From: Myxococcaceae bacterium
GTDB lineage: Bacteria; Myxococcota; Myxococcia; Myxococcales; Myxococcaceae
Assembly: GCA_003818285.1 (NCBI GenBank)
Contig: RPRB01000032.1
Location: 1-34,488, forward strand
DNA length: 34,488 nucleotides
Direction: 5' to 3'
Part shown: positions 8,829 through 18,681 of the stretch, one piece after another
Layout of the letters: the number at the start of each line of letters is the position of its first letter
How positions within the stretch are numbered: position 1 is the first letter of the stretch
Position numbers and translations under genes: made by a program
The notes under the pieces: model-generated
What the model saw: only the letters and a program-made list of their open reading frames with translations
Databases searched by the model: none
What the model was told of the DNA's origin: nothing

Positions 8829-10661
8829 GTGCCAACCCTTCCCGAGACCAGGGCCCAGGCGGCCCAGCGTCACCGCGACGAGCGCGCCCGGGCCGAGGCC
8901 GTGGCCGGCGCCCTGGACCGCCGCATGGCGGGCGTGGCCAACGCGCGCGTGGTGGCCTTCCTCGCCTCCGCGGCGTTCCTCCTCCTCACCATCTTCCACC
9001 GCCTGCCGACCTGGGGGTACCTCCCGGCGCTCGCCGCGGCCCTCGCCTACGCCGCGCTCGCCATCTGGCACGGGCGGCTGCTCCAGGCCGAGGCGCAGGC
9101 CCGGGCCGTGGCGGCCTATCACCAGCGTGGGGAGGACCGGCTGACCGGCGCGTGGCATGCGCATCCGCCCGGGGGGCCGCCGCTCGAGCAGCTCGCCGAG
9201 CACCCCTACGCGCTCGACCTCGACGTGTTCGGCCACGGCTCGCTGTTCCAGCTTCTCGACGAGGCCGCGACCGCGCACGGTGAGCAGCGGCTGGCGGACT
9301 GGCTCTCGAGCCCCGCCTCCCCGGACGAGGTCCGGCATCGCCAGTCGCAGGTAGAGGAGCTGGCCACCCGCCCGGAGTTCCGCCGTGACCTCGCGGTGGA
9401 GGGCCGTCTCGGGGGCAACGCCCGCGTCTCGCCGCGGGCCTTCATCGCCTGGGCCGAGTCGCCGACGTCGATGGACGAGGTGCGCTGGATGCGGCCGCTC
9501 GCCGTGGTGGTGCCGCTGCTCTGGGCGGTGATCGTGGCCGGGGCGGCGGTGGACCGCCTGCCGGGGGAGCTGCCGTGGCTCTTCCTGCTGATCTCCGCCG
9601 CGATGCTGCTCCGCGCTCGCCGCGGCATCGTCCGGAGCTTCGAGGGGCTCGAGCTGGGCCAGCGCGGTGAGGACCGGCTCGCCCGGGCCCTGTCCCGACT
9701 GGAGCTGGAGCCCTTCACCTCGCCCGAGCTCCGCGCCCTCGCCCGCGGCACGGAGCGGGCGGTCGCCCCGAGCGTGGCGATGCGCCAGCTGGCCCGCCTC
9801 GCCACGCTGGCCGAGCAGCGGCGGAACCAGCTGCACGTGGTGGTGAACGTGCTGACCCTCTGGGACCTGCACGTCTTCTTCCGCCTCGACGACTGGCGCC
9901 GGAAGAACGGAAGCGAGGTGGCAGGGTGGCTGGACCGGCTGGCCGACGTCGAGGCGCTGTCCTGCCTCGGCGGCTACCTCCATGACCGGCCGGATCTGAC
10001 GACGCCCGTGGTGACCGAGGAGGGCCCGCGCTTCGTGGCCGAGCGGCTGTCCCACCCGCTCCTCGACGACGCCGTGCCGAACGACGTCTCGCTGGAGGGC
10101 CCGGGCCAGCTGCTCCTGGTGACCGGTTCGAACATGTCCGGGAAGTCGACGCTGCTCCGGGCGATCGGGCTCAACACGGTGATCGCGCTCGCCGGAGGCC
10201 CGGTCTCCGCCCGGCAGCTCTCGCTCTCGGCCCTTCACACCTGGACCAGCATGCGCGTGCAGGACTCGCTCGAGCAGGGCGTCTCGTTCTTCTACGCCGA
10301 GGTGCGGCGGCTGAAGCAGGTGCTCGAGGGCGCCGGCGCGCACCCCCGGGCCTCGCTGGTCCTGGTGGACGAGATGCTGCTCGGGACCAACACCCGCGAG
10401 CGCCGGCTGGCCTCGGAGGAGGTCCTCCGGCTGCTGGTACAGACCGGGTGCATCGGCGCGGTGACCACCCATGACCTGTCGCTGGCCGAGCTCGCGCGGG
10501 TCCCCGGGAGCACGCTCGTCCCGGTGCATTTCCAGGACGTCCTGGAGGACGGCCGGATGCGCTTCGACTACACCCTCCGGCACGGAGTGGTGCAGAGCAC
10601 CAACGCGCTCCGGGTGCTGGCCCTGGCCGGCATCCCGGTGCGCGGCGACGCCCGCGAGTGA
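8829..10661 (+). CDS. Membrane-anchored MutS-family ATPase
   Basis: 610 residues. Two hydrophobic hairpins (about 40-80, and 222-262) predict four membrane segments. Between and after them lie helical regions resembling the MutS lever/core, and the C-terminal third is a MutS-type ABC ATPase: Walker A TGSNMSGKST (432-441), Walker B LVLVDEMLLGTN (around 508-520) and a conserved histidine in AVTTHDLSLAEL. The mismatch-recognition and connector domains of true MutS are absent, so this is not the repair protein. Such membrane MutS-like proteins are widespread in Bacteroidetes and Myxococcota, but their role is unknown. GTG 8829 is the chosen start; no strong ribosome binding site is visible. The M1 peptidase gene follows after 16 bases and is probably co-transcribed. 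Confidence 0.88.
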   Translation: MPTLPETRAQAAQRHRDERARAEAVAGALDRRMAGVANARVVAFLASAAFLLLTIFHRLPTWGYLPALAAALAYAALAIWHGRLLQAEAQARAVAAYHQRGEDRLTGAWHAHPPGGPPLEQLAEHPYALDLDVFGHGSLFQLLDEAATAHGEQRLADWLSSPASPDEVRHRQSQVEELATRPEFRRDLAVEGRLGGNARVSPRAFIAWAESPTSMDEVRWMRPLAVVVPLLWAVIVAGAAVDRLPGELPWLFLLISAAMLLRARRGIVRSFEGLELGQRGEDRLARALSRLELEPFTSPELRALARGTERAVAPSVAMRQLARLATLAEQRRNQLHVVVNVLTLWDLHVFFRLDDWRRKNGSEVAGWLDRLADVEALSCLGGYLHDRPDLTTPVVTEEGPRFVAERLSHPLLDDAVPNDVSLEGPGQLLLVTGSNMSGKSTLLRAIGLNTVIALAGGPVSARQLSLSALHTWTSMRVQDSLEQGVSFFYAEVRRLKQVLEGAGAHPRASLVLVDEMLLGTNTRERRLASEEVLRLLVQTGCIGAVTTHDLSLAELARVPGSTLVPVHFQDVLEDGRMRFDYTLRHGVVQSTNALRVLALAGIPVRGDARE

Positions 10662-10677
10662 GAGGGAGCTCCCGACG

Positions 10678-12429
10678 ATGGCCCGACTGGACCCGCACAG
10701 CCAAACCGACCTGGGGCAGCCGCACCAGAAGCACCTCTCCTGGAAGGCCGAGGTGGACTTCGCGGGGAGGACGCTCCGGGGGACGGCGACCCTGCGTTTC
10801 GATCGCGGCGGCTCGCCGGTGGACCTCGACAGCCGGGGGCTCGTCATCGAGTCGGTGACCGCCGTGGACGGAGGGCCGCTGCGATTCGAGCTCGGCTCTC
10901 CGGAGCCCATCCTCGGCGAGCGGCTCCGGGTCGATCTCCCCCCGGGCGTCGACACCTGCGTCATCCGCTACCGGACCGGCGCCGACGCCTCGGCCCTGCA
11001 GTGGCTCGAGCGCGAGCAGACCGCGGGAGGGAAAGCGCCGTTCCTCTACAGCCAGTGTCAGGCGATCCACGCCCGCTCGGTGGTGCCGCTCCAGGACACG
11101 CCGCGCCTCCGCATCACCTACGAGGCGGAGCTCACCGTGCCAGCGGCGCTCCGGGCCCTGATGGCGGCGGCGTTCGTCGACCGCGAGGTCCGGGGGGATC
11201 GAGCCGTCGAGCGCTACCGGATGGACGAGCCCATCCCGCCCTACCTCTTCGCCTTCGCGGTGGGGGACCTCGAATTCCGCGACCTCGGTCCCCGGAGCCG
11301 GGTGTGGGCGGAGCCGTCGGTTGTCGGTCGGGCCGCGCACGAGTTCGCGAGCGTGGACCGGATGCTCACCTCGGCCGAGGCGCTCTTCGGTCCCTACCCC
11401 TGGGGACGCTTCGACCTCCTGGTGCTCCCGCCCTCGTTCCCCTACGGCGGGATGGAGAACCCGCGGCTCACCTTCCTCACCCCCACGCTCCTCACCGGGG
11501 ACCGGTCCCTGGTGAGCGTGGTGGCGCACGAGCTGTCACACAGCTGGACCGGGAACCTCGTGTCCAACGCCAGCGCCGAGGACTTCTGGCTGAACGAGGG
11601 GTTCACCGTCTTCGCCGAGCGGCGCATCCTCGAGGTGCTCGAGGGCCCGGAGATGGTGGCGCTGCACGCCGCGGTGGGCCGGCAGGCGCTCGACGAGGCG
11701 GTGGCGAACTTCCGGGACCGCCCGCAGCTCACCCGCCTCCGCACCCGGCTCCAGGGGGTGGACCCGGACGACGCCTTCAGCCAGGTCCCGTACGAGAAGG
11801 GCTTCCTGTTTCTCCGGGCGCTGGAGGACGCGGTGGGTCGCCCGGCGTTCGACGGGTTCCTCCGCCGCTACATGGAGACGTTCCGCTTCCAGTCGGTCAC
11901 CACCGAGGAGCTGCTGGACCTGGTCCGGACCGAGCTTCCCGGCGCGCTGGAGGCGGTGGATGCGCCCCGGTGGATCGACGGAGAGGGCGTGCCTCCCGGA
12001 GCGCCGGTGGCCCGGAGCAGCCGGCTGGAGCAGGTGGAGGCGCTGAAGGCGCAGGTGCCGCCGCCGGCGGCGAAGGACTGGTCCCCCTGGGAATGGCAGG
12101 TGTACCTGAACCACCTGCCGCGACCGTCGCCGGCGGAGCTGATGACCGAGCTCGACGAGCGGTTTCACCTCACCCGGGCCGCCAACCCCGAGGTGCTGGT
12201 CGCCTGGCTCACCGTGGCGATCCGCAGCGGGCATGTGCCGGCGGTGCGCCGGGCCGAGGAGCTGCTCGGCGAGGTGGGACGGATGAAGTACCTCAAACCG
12301 CTGTACGCCGCGCTGATCGCCGGGCCGGGGACACGGCCGCTCGCCGATGCCTGCGCGCGCCGGTACCGGATGCGGTACCACGTCATCGCCGCAGCGGGAG
12401 TGGATTCGCTCCTGCGCAAGGGAGCCTGA
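10678..12429 (+). CDS. M1-family zinc aminopeptidase (LTA4-hydrolase-like)
   Basis: 583 residues, the normal length for the leukotriene-A4-hydrolase/cold-active aminopeptidase branch. An N-terminal beta-rich domain (1-190) precedes the thermolysin-like domain with the exopeptidase motif GGMEN (257-261), the zinc site HELSH (284-288) and the third zinc ligand Glu307 in NEGFTVF, exactly 19 residues after the second His. The C-terminal helical part (about 440-583) matches the LTA4H C-terminal domain. It removes N-terminal amino acids from peptides. There is no signal peptide, so it is cytosolic. Start ATG 10678 has the ribosome binding site GAGAGGGAG a few bases upstream, 16 bases after the MutS-like gene. 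A hairpin follows the stop. Confidence 0.95.
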   Translation: MARLDPHSQTDLGQPHQKHLSWKAEVDFAGRTLRGTATLRFDRGGSPVDLDSRGLVIESVTAVDGGPLRFELGSPEPILGERLRVDLPPGVDTCVIRYRTGADASALQWLEREQTAGGKAPFLYSQCQAIHARSVVPLQDTPRLRITYEAELTVPAALRALMAAAFVDREVRGDRAVERYRMDEPIPPYLFAFAVGDLEFRDLGPRSRVWAEPSVVGRAAHEFASVDRMLTSAEALFGPYPWGRFDLLVLPPSFPYGGMENPRLTFLTPTLLTGDRSLVSVVAHELSHSWTGNLVSNASAEDFWLNEGFTVFAERRILEVLEGPEMVALHAAVGRQALDEAVANFRDRPQLTRLRTRLQGVDPDDAFSQVPYEKGFLFLRALEDAVGRPAFDGFLRRYMETFRFQSVTTEELLDLVRTELPGALEAVDAPRWIDGEGVPPGAPVARSSRLEQVEALKAQVPPPAAKDWSPWEWQVYLNHLPRPSPAELMTELDERFHLTRAANPEVLVAWLTVAIRSGHVPAVRRAEELLGEVGRMKYLKPLYAALIAGPGTRPLADACARRYRMRYHVIAAAGVDSLLRKGA

Positions 12430-12449
12430 GCCGGCGAGGCCCGGGAGGT

Positions 12450-12467
12450 GCCCGACGGCGGTCGGGC
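12450..12467. terminator. Hairpin between convergent genes
   Basis: GCCCGAC-GGCG-GTCGGGC is a perfect 7-base-pair stem with a 4-base loop in the 43-base gap between the stop of the M1 peptidase and the stop of the minus-strand gene at 12473. Its position suits a bidirectional terminator, although neither side has a T-run. Confidence 0.45.
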
Positions 12468-12472
12468 GGGAG

Positions 12473-12850
12473 TCAGCCGAGCGCGTCGAGCTGCCGCGGC
12501 TCGGGCTCGTACCGGAGGCGGAAGGACGTGCCCTCCGACGGCCAGGACTCGTCCACCGTCGAGCCCTCGAGCATCTCCAGCCGGCCGTCGGCGATGCGCA
12601 CGACGAAGCTCGCTCCGTGAACCAGACCTTCGAAGTCGGCGAAGACATCGCCAAACCAGACCGCATCCTTCGCGAGCGTCGCCGGCGGCAAGTCCTCGGG
12701 GACCATCAGGTCGGAGAAGAACCCCACCGGGGTGAACGTCCTCTCGAGCACCCGGACCCGTTCCAGCTGGGCACGGAGCGCCGGGAAGCTGGGATGGTCC
12801 CCCGAGAAGAGCTTGTCGAGGACGGCCCGCTCGAGCGCAGTCAGCTCCAT
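12473..12850 (-). CDS. Conserved hypothetical protein, 125 residues
   Basis: The protein begins MELTALERAVLDKLFSGDHP and contains an RTFTPVGFFSDLMVP segment and a mixed alpha/beta pattern ending with acidic residues. I have a general impression of similar small proteins with a GVGFFTD-type motif in other proteobacteria, but know no function for them. It has no signal peptide, membrane segment or metal motif. ATG 12850 lies 7 bases after the stop of the DNA methyltransferase gene, so the two are almost certainly in one transcript. The frame is open well upstream inside the methyltransferase, but that part is an antisense-type shadow. Confidence 0.75.
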   Translation of the reverse strand: MELTALERAVLDKLFSGDHPSFPALRAQLERVRVLERTFTPVGFFSDLMVPEDLPPATLAKDAVWFGDVFADFEGLVHGASFVVRIADGRLEMLEGSTVDESWPSEGTSFRLRYEPEPRQLDALG

Positions 12851-12857
12851 GCAGCAT

Positions 12858-13790
12858 TCACCCCCGGGTCCGGCTGCGCCGCGGACCGAACGAGTCCCCG
12901 GCGGGTCCCGCCCCGTCTGACTCGGCCTCCAGCCGCGCCCGGGCGAGCGCGAGCCAGGTGGGGTCCTGCTCGATGCCGAGGAAGCGACGGCCGAGCCTGA
13001 GCGCGGCCACCCCGGTGGTCCCGCTTCCGGAGAACGGGTCCAGCACCAGCCCTCCTGCAGGCGCGGTGGCCTCGATGATGCGCCGGAGCAGCGCGACCGG
13101 CTTCTGCGTGGGGTGCTTCCCCTGCGCCTTCTCCTCCAGGCGCGGGCTGGTGAGGGTCCAGATCCGCCCCTGCCCGTCGGCGTCCAGCTCCTCGTCACCC
13201 GGTCGCGGGAGCGCCCACACATCACGCATCTGCTTCCCGCCGTTCTCCGCCTTCATGCGAGGGTAGTCGAAGTGGTGCTGGAGCCGTCCCGGCCGGCGGG
13301 GCGCCGCCCAGATCAGGATCTCCGAGCTGTGGGTGAAGTAGCGGCAGGAGAGGTTCGGGCTCGCGTTGGGCTTGAACCAGGTGACGGTGTTCAGCAGTCG
13401 CCAGCCCAGCGACTGGAGCGCGAAGCCGGCGGAGAAGATCACGTGCTGGGTGCCGGAGATCCACAGCGAGCCGCTCGGCTTCAGCACCCGGCCGCACGCC
13501 TCGATCCACCCCTTCGTGAAGCGGTGGTCCTCCTCGATGCCGCGCGAGGCGTCCCAGGTCCCCTTCCCCACCGGCGCGCGCCGGCCGGAGTGGCAGGTGA
13601 ATCCGCCGTTGCTCAGGAAGTACGGCGGATCGGCGAAGACCAGGTCCACGCTGGTCTCGGGCAGGGCCGCGAGCCTCTCGAGGCAGTCCCCCGCGTGAAG
13701 CGCCCAATCGGGGCCCGAGGCCCACGCGGGGAGCTCGGGAAAGGGAGCGCTCGGAAGGCGCGGGCGAGGTGCGCGGGCAGTGCTGGGCAT
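12858..13790 (-). CDS. Site-specific DNA methyltransferase (N6-adenine or N4-cytosine), beta class, solitary
   Basis: 310 residues. The catalytic motif DPPY (54-57; [16 protein letters not shown]) precedes the SAM-binding motif [10 protein letters not shown] (251-260), with the target-recognition region between them. This order is the beta class of amino-methyltransferases. [16 protein letters not shown] just before motif I is the usual conserved helix. DPPY is most often found in adenine-N6 enzymes. No restriction endonuclease or other modification gene is nearby; the only partner is the small unknown gene 7 bases downstream, so this is probably an orphan, possibly regulatory, methyltransferase. 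Target sequence cannot be read. Start ATG 13788-13790; 281 bases upstream are non-coding and hold the palindrome. Confidence 0.92.
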   Translation of the reverse strand: MPSTARAPRPRLPSAPFPELPAWASGPDWALHAGDCLERLAALPETSVDLVFADPPYFLSNGGFTCHSGRRAPVGKGTWDASRGIEEDHRFTKGWIEACGRVLKPSGSLWISGTQHVIFSAGFALQSLGWRLLNTVTWFKPNASPNLSCRYFTHSSEILIWAAPRRPGRLQHHFDYPRMKAENGGKQMRDVWALPRPGDEELDADGQGRIWTLTSPRLEEKAQGKHPTQKPVALLRRIIEATAPAGGLVLDPFSGSGTTGVAALRLGRRFLGIEQDPTWLALARARLEAESDGAGPAGDSFGPRRSRTRG

Positions 13791-13903
13791 GCCCGGGGCA
13801 CGCTACCGGACCGATCGATCCCGGCAACTTCGGATCGAGTGCTACAGGCATGGCGCTGGCGAAGCGCGTGGGGGTGCCGTTCGGCAGCCCGAGCCGCCCG
13901 GGC

Positions 13904-13948
13904 GATCCTTTCTGCACGTGGGATTGCACGCCACGTGCAGAAAGGATC
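13904..13948. repeat. Perfect 17-base inverted repeat (large palindromic hairpin)
   Basis: GATCCTTTCTGCACGTG (13904-13920) and CACGTGCAGAAAGGATC (13932-13948) are exact reverse complements around an 11-base loop. Each arm holds the palindrome CACGTG, and both outer ends are GATC. CCCGGGC and GCCCGGG flank the arms at slightly different distances. It lies in the 281-base gap between the DUF1385 stop and the methyltransferase start, all on the minus strand. No T-run follows on either strand, so a simple intrinsic terminator is only partly satisfactory; a REP-like element or a protein-binding site are alternatives. The rest of the gap (13791-13903, 13949-14071) shows nothing I can assign. Confidence 0.8.
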
Positions 13949-14071
13949 ACTCAGCCCGGGCGCGCTTCCCAGGTCAGCGGCGAGCCACCTCTCGCATCCA
14001 TGCCGTCCGCCCATCAGCGCCCGGTGCCGGAGCCGGGGGCGTGCCCACGTCGGGGCGGAAGGTGGGGGATG

Positions 14072-15097
14072 TCACGCCGCCGCAGCGACCGCGAAGTCCG
14101 GGTAAACCTGCACGCCGTCCGCGGCGCGGGGGCGCCCCTCCTCGCGGGCCAGCGCCCGATCCAGCGCGAGGAGCGCGATCTCCAGCTGGTCGTCGGTGGG
14201 CTCGACCGTGGTGATCCGCTGCAGCCACAGGCCCGGGCTCACCAGCGCCTTCAGCAGCCGAGGGCAGTCCGCCCGGGCCGAGCGCTTCTGCAGCTCGTAG
14301 GCGATGCCGGCGACCGGGAAGGCGAGCCCGATCTTCAGGACCAGCACGAACAGCGTCTGCACCGCGCCGATGGCGGAGATCGTGGGAACGAACGGGAGGA
14401 CCAGGATGTGCACCAGCACCGCCACGCCCACCACCACGAACAGGAAGCTCGTCCCGCAGCGCGGGTGCTGCGTCGTGAAGCGCCGCGCGCTCTCCACGGT
14501 GAGCGGCAGGCGCGACTCGTAGGTCCAGATCGCCTTGTGTTCCGCCCCGTGGTACTGGAACAGCCGCTGCGCATCCTTCGTCCGCGCCACCAGCGCGAGC
14601 CAGCCGACGAGGATGGCGATCCGGAACACCCCGTCCACCAGGTGGAAGAGGAGCCCCTTGAGGCTCGGGTCACGCCCGAGGAGCTTGAACAGCCCGAGGG
14701 TCAGCAGATGCGGGGCGGCGATGAACAGCCCCACCATGAACAGGAAGGAGATGCCGAGCATCAGCCCGCGCGTCAGCTCGGACGTAGACTTCCTCTCGCT
14801 CGGGGCCGGAGCCAGACCGGCCGGCGCGGCGGAGGCGGACGGGTTCTCGGACTCGGCCTGCTCCGCGCTGAAGGCCAGCGCGGTGAAGCCGTTCCACACC
14901 GACTCGATGAGCACCACCGCCCCGCGGAGGAACGGCTTGCGGAGCAGCTTCGCCCGCGGCCAGAGCGTCTCCCACGCCTCCTCGCGGACCGCGATCTGCC
15001 CATCCGGACGGCGGACGGCGACCACGAGGCTCCCCGGAGAGCGCATCATCACGCCCTCCAGGACCGCCTGGCCGCCGATGTAGGGGCGCTCGCCCAA
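14072..15097 (-). CDS. DUF1385 membrane protein
   Basis: 341 residues. The N-terminus [17 protein letters not shown] and the central [18 protein letters not shown] with RCGTSFLF are the family signatures. Several hydrophobic stretches (about 108-130, 150-170, 215-240, 243-265) predict a polytopic inner-membrane protein with a loop rich in Ala/Pro/Ser at 80-105. DUF1385 genes very commonly follow rpmE, as here, but no function is established. Start is TTG 15095-15097, 14 bases after the rpmE stop, which places the conserved IGGQAVxEGVMMR motif at its usual N-terminal position. prfA and prmC, which often follow this gene, are absent; a palindrome and a DNA methyltransferase come next instead. 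Confidence 0.93.
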   Translation of the reverse strand: MGERPYIGGQAVLEGVMMRSPGSLVVAVRRPDGQIAVREEAWETLWPRAKLLRKPFLRGAVVLIESVWNGFTALAFSAEQAESENPSASAAPAGLAPAPSERKSTSELTRGLMLGISFLFMVGLFIAAPHLLTLGLFKLLGRDPSLKGLLFHLVDGVFRIAILVGWLALVARTKDAQRLFQYHGAEHKAIWTYESRLPLTVESARRFTTQHPRCGTSFLFVVVGVAVLVHILVLPFVPTISAIGAVQTLFVLVLKIGLAFPVAGIAYELQKRSARADCPRLLKALVSPGLWLQRITTVEPTDDQLEIALLALDRALAREEGRPRAADGVQVYPDFAVAAAA

Positions 15098-15111
15098 GCC
15101 CGCCGCCCTGC

Positions 15112-15369
15112 TCAGGCCTTGGCCTTCGGCGCCTTCTTGCTGCCCGGAGCCGCGGGAGCAGGAGCCCCCGGCTTGGCCTCGTACTTCTTGCGGAACCGCT
15201 CGACACGGCCCTCGGTGTCCACCAGCTTGTACTTGCCGGTGAAGAAGGGATGGCAGGCCGAGCAGATCTCGACGTGGAACGAGCCCCGGGTGCTGCGGGT
15301 CTCGATCGTGTTGCCGCAGGCGCAGGTGATGCGGGCGGGGGGGTAGACCGGGTGAAGGTCGGGCTTCAT
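15112..15369 (-). CDS. rpmE: 50S ribosomal protein bL31 (zinc-binding form)
   Basis: 85 residues. [20 protein letters not shown] and [23 protein letters not shown] are diagnostic of bL31. Cys16, Cys18, Cys36 and Cys39 form the zinc site, so this is the C+ type that needs zinc. The last 20 residues are an Ala/Pro/Lys-rich tail beyond the usual 70-residue core. It sits in the large subunit at the inter-subunit bridge and is loosely associated. The gene is first of an rpmE-DUF1385 pair, with about 120 bases upstream for a promoter. Confidence 0.98.
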   Translation of the reverse strand: MKPDLHPVYPPARITCACGNTIETRSTRGSFHVEICSACHPFFTGKYKLVDTEGRVERFRKKYEAKPGAPAPAAPGSKKAPKAKA

Positions 15370-15463
15370 GGTGCGGACGACTCCAGGGTGTCGGACCGCC
15401 TTGCCCCGGGAGACCTCATGTCCCCGGAGGACCGGCGGGCGAAGCAGGGTCCTCTAACAGCGA

Positions 15464-15486
15464 CCCGCCCCCATCTCAAGGGCGGG
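15464..15486 (-). terminator. GC hairpin after the pal-cpoB pair
   Basis: CCCGCCC (15464-15470) and GGGCGGG (15480-15486) form a perfect 7-base-pair stem with a 9-base loop, starting 4 bases after the cpoB-like stop on the minus strand. The position suits a terminator separating this operon from rpmE; only a short T-containing stretch follows. Confidence 0.45.
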
Positions 15487-15490
15487 ACCG

Positions 15491-16279
15491 CTACTTCTTC
15501 CCCTTCGGCGGCGGCGATTTCTTCAGTCCTGCCAGGCCCTTCTGGGCCAGCTTGGCCTCGGGCGCCTTCGGGTAATCCTTGACGACCTGCTCGTAGGCGA
15601 GCCGGGCGGCTTCGGGGTTCTTCAGCCGGGCGAAGCAGTCGCCGCTCCGCACGTAGGCCAGCGGCACGGACTTCGACTTGCCGAAGCTCTTGATCAGCTG
15701 TCCGTACTCCGGCAGCGCGTCGGGGCAGTTGTCCTGCGCGTAGTACGACTCGGCCAGCGCGAAGTGTGCGTCCCCGGCCAGATCGTCCTTGGGCCACTTC
15801 CGGATGAAGTCCTGGTAGAGGACCCGGGCGGTCTGAAGGTCACCCGACTTCGCCTTGCTCTGGGCGAGGGCAAAGAACTCCTTCTTGTCGGTGGGCCGCT
15901 GCACGTCGTCCCCCGACTTCTTGTCCACCGCCGCCGCCCGGTCCTGGAGCGCGTCGAGGTTGTGGGTGTAGGCCTCGACCTGTCCCCGGAGCACCGCGAG
16001 GTCCTCGATCACCTTCTGCAGCTGGACGCTGGTGTCGGCCCCGCTCCTCCGCGAGGCCTGGTCGAGCGAGTCGAGCGCCTTGGTGACCTCGGCGATCTTC
16101 TGGTCGATGCGCGGGAGCTGCTGGTCCACCTTGTCCGCCATCGCCTTCTGCTCGGTGCGGAGATCCTTGTCCAGCTTGTCCACCCGCGTCTCGAGGTTCT
16201 TCCCCGCCTCGGACGAGTAGAAGCAGCCTCCGAGGGCGAGGACTGCCCCGATGGAGAGCGCGGCGCGTGCGACCCGCAT
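15491..16279 (-). CDS. CpoB/YbgF-like TPR lipoprotein
   Basis: 262 residues. A lipoprotein signal ends at LGGC (Cys19). It is followed by a long coiled-coil segment rich in Lys/Asp/Gln (about 26-120) and a TPR domain (about 130-255; FFALAQSKAKSGDLQTARVLY, HFALAESYYAQDNCPDALPEY). This architecture is that of CpoB (YbgF), which in other bacteria links the Tol-Pal system to PBP1B-dependent cell-wall synthesis during division. The usual protein is soluble and periplasmic; here it appears lipid-anchored. Its ATG directly abuts the TAG stop of the OmpA-domain gene upstream, so the two are co-translated. tolQ, tolR, tolA and tolB are not in this window. Confidence 0.85.
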   Translation of the reverse strand: MRVARAALSIGAVLALGGCFYSSEAGKNLETRVDKLDKDLRTEQKAMADKVDQQLPRIDQKIAEVTKALDSLDQASRRSGADTSVQLQKVIEDLAVLRGQVEAYTHNLDALQDRAAAVDKKSGDDVQRPTDKKEFFALAQSKAKSGDLQTARVLYQDFIRKWPKDDLAGDAHFALAESYYAQDNCPDALPEYGQLIKSFGKSKSVPLAYVRSGDCFARLKNPEAARLAYEQVVKDYPKAPEAKLAQKGLAGLKKSPPPKGKK

Positions 16280-17029
16280 CTAGTGGCGGAACTCCACCCG
16301 CCGGTTCGCGGCCCAGGCGTCCTCGTTGTGCCCGTCGACCGTCGGCCGGTTCTCCCCGTAACCCACGGTGTCCACCTTGGCCGGTGCCACCCCGAGGTCC
16401 ACCAGGTACTTCTTCACGCTCGCCGCCCGGCGCTGGGAGAGGTGGAGGTTGTACTCCTCGGTGCCCCGCTCGTCGGCGTGGCCCTCGAGGACGATCTTCT
16501 TCACGGTGCCCTTCTTGATGCAGTCGGACAGGTCGTTGAGCTGGGTCCGGGCCTCGGGGGTCAGCGCGCTGTCATTGAAGCCGAAGCGGATCGGCGTCCA
16601 GTTGCACTTGTCGATGGCGGCGGCCTTGGCGCAGACGCCGGCCTGGCAGGTCTCGCCCGTGCCGCAGTCAGCGTCCGCGGCGCAGGTGTTGGGGACGCAC
16701 TGGTTGTTCTTGCACCGGGCACCGGGTCCGCAGTCGCCGTCCGCGGTGCAGGCCCTCGGCGTGCACTTGCCGTTGGCGCAGCTGGAGCCCGCGGGGCAGT
16801 TCTGATCGGTGGTGCACTCGGGCTTGGGGGTGCACTTGTTGCCCTGGCACACGAACCCGTCCTTGCAGTTCGCGTCGGTGGCGCACTCCTGGCATTGCCC
16901 GTTGACGCAGACTTCGTTGTGCGACTTGCACTGCTCGTCCGAATCGCACTTCGGATACGTGGGAGGACATCCGGTGAGAACCGCAACCCCCAGGACTCCC
17001 AGCGCCAGCACACCGAAACGGCGGGACAT
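16280..17029 (-). CDS. Pal/OmpA-type lipoprotein with five cysteine-rich repeats
   Basis: 249 residues. The lipoprotein signal ends at LTGC (Cys21). Next come five tandem cysteine-rich modules of about 20 residues (roughly 27-132), each of the form C-x4-5-C-x5-C-x4-C, for example CATDANCKDGFVCQGNKC. The last 110 residues are an OmpA C-terminal peptidoglycan-binding domain with GHADERGTEEYNLHLSQRRA and GYGENRP...NRRVEF. Pal anchors the outer membrane to peptidoglycan; the cysteine repeats are an unusual insertion and should form disulfides in the periplasm. Start ATG 17029 has an excellent ribosome binding site (GGAGGAG, 17035-17041); a GTG two codons upstream would overlap that site. It is followed without gap by the CpoB-like gene. 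Confidence 0.9.
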   Translation of the reverse strand: MSRRFGVLALGVLGVAVLTGCPPTYPKCDSDEQCKSHNEVCVNGQCQECATDANCKDGFVCQGNKCTPKPECTTDQNCPAGSSCANGKCTPRACTADGDCGPGARCKNNQCVPNTCAADADCGTGETCQAGVCAKAAAIDKCNWTPIRFGFNDSALTPEARTQLNDLSDCIKKGTVKKIVLEGHADERGTEEYNLHLSQRRAASVKKYLVDLGVAPAKVDTVGYGENRPTVDGHNEDAWAANRRVEFRH

Positions 17030-17083
17030 GCGCACTCCTCCAAAGGTGGCCGCGTGCCCTGGGCGGCCCGATCCCTGTTGCCC

Positions 17084-17113
17084 GCTGTACCGTCATGCTG
17101 TGATGGCAGTCAA
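17084..17113 (-). promoter_or_regulatory. Sigma-70-type promoter candidate of the pal-cpoB pair
   Basis: On the minus strand TTGACT (17113-17108; five of six to consensus) and TACAGC (17089-17084; three of six) are 18 bases apart. Transcription would begin near 17077, about 50 bases before the ATG at 17029. The -35 is good and the -10 weak. Confidence 0.42.
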
Positions 17114-17185
17114 AAGAAATTCGAGGGATGCGCGTTTGCGCGGCCGCGAAGTTGCGGCCCGCCGACCGCGACCAGGAGTGCGGTG

Positions 17186-18658
<1,473 letters not shown>

Positions 18659-18681
18659 ACGTCCGGACCGGCAGGTGCCGC

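Noticed and set aside
9067-9082. TGGCACG with a downstream GC
   Set aside because: It lies inside the MutS-like coding sequence and the spacing is off by one.
13904-13948. CRISPR repeat or IS end
   Set aside because: There is only one palindrome, no spacer array, no transposase and no target-site duplication visible.
17104-17122. Sigma-54 promoter before the orphan regulator (TGGCAG...)
   Set aside because: There is no GC at the required 10-base spacing after GG.
15764-17185. Upstream extension of the sigma-54 activator frame
   Set aside because: It runs antisense through cpoB and pal. The receiver domain begins exactly at ATG 17186 with a good ribosome binding site.
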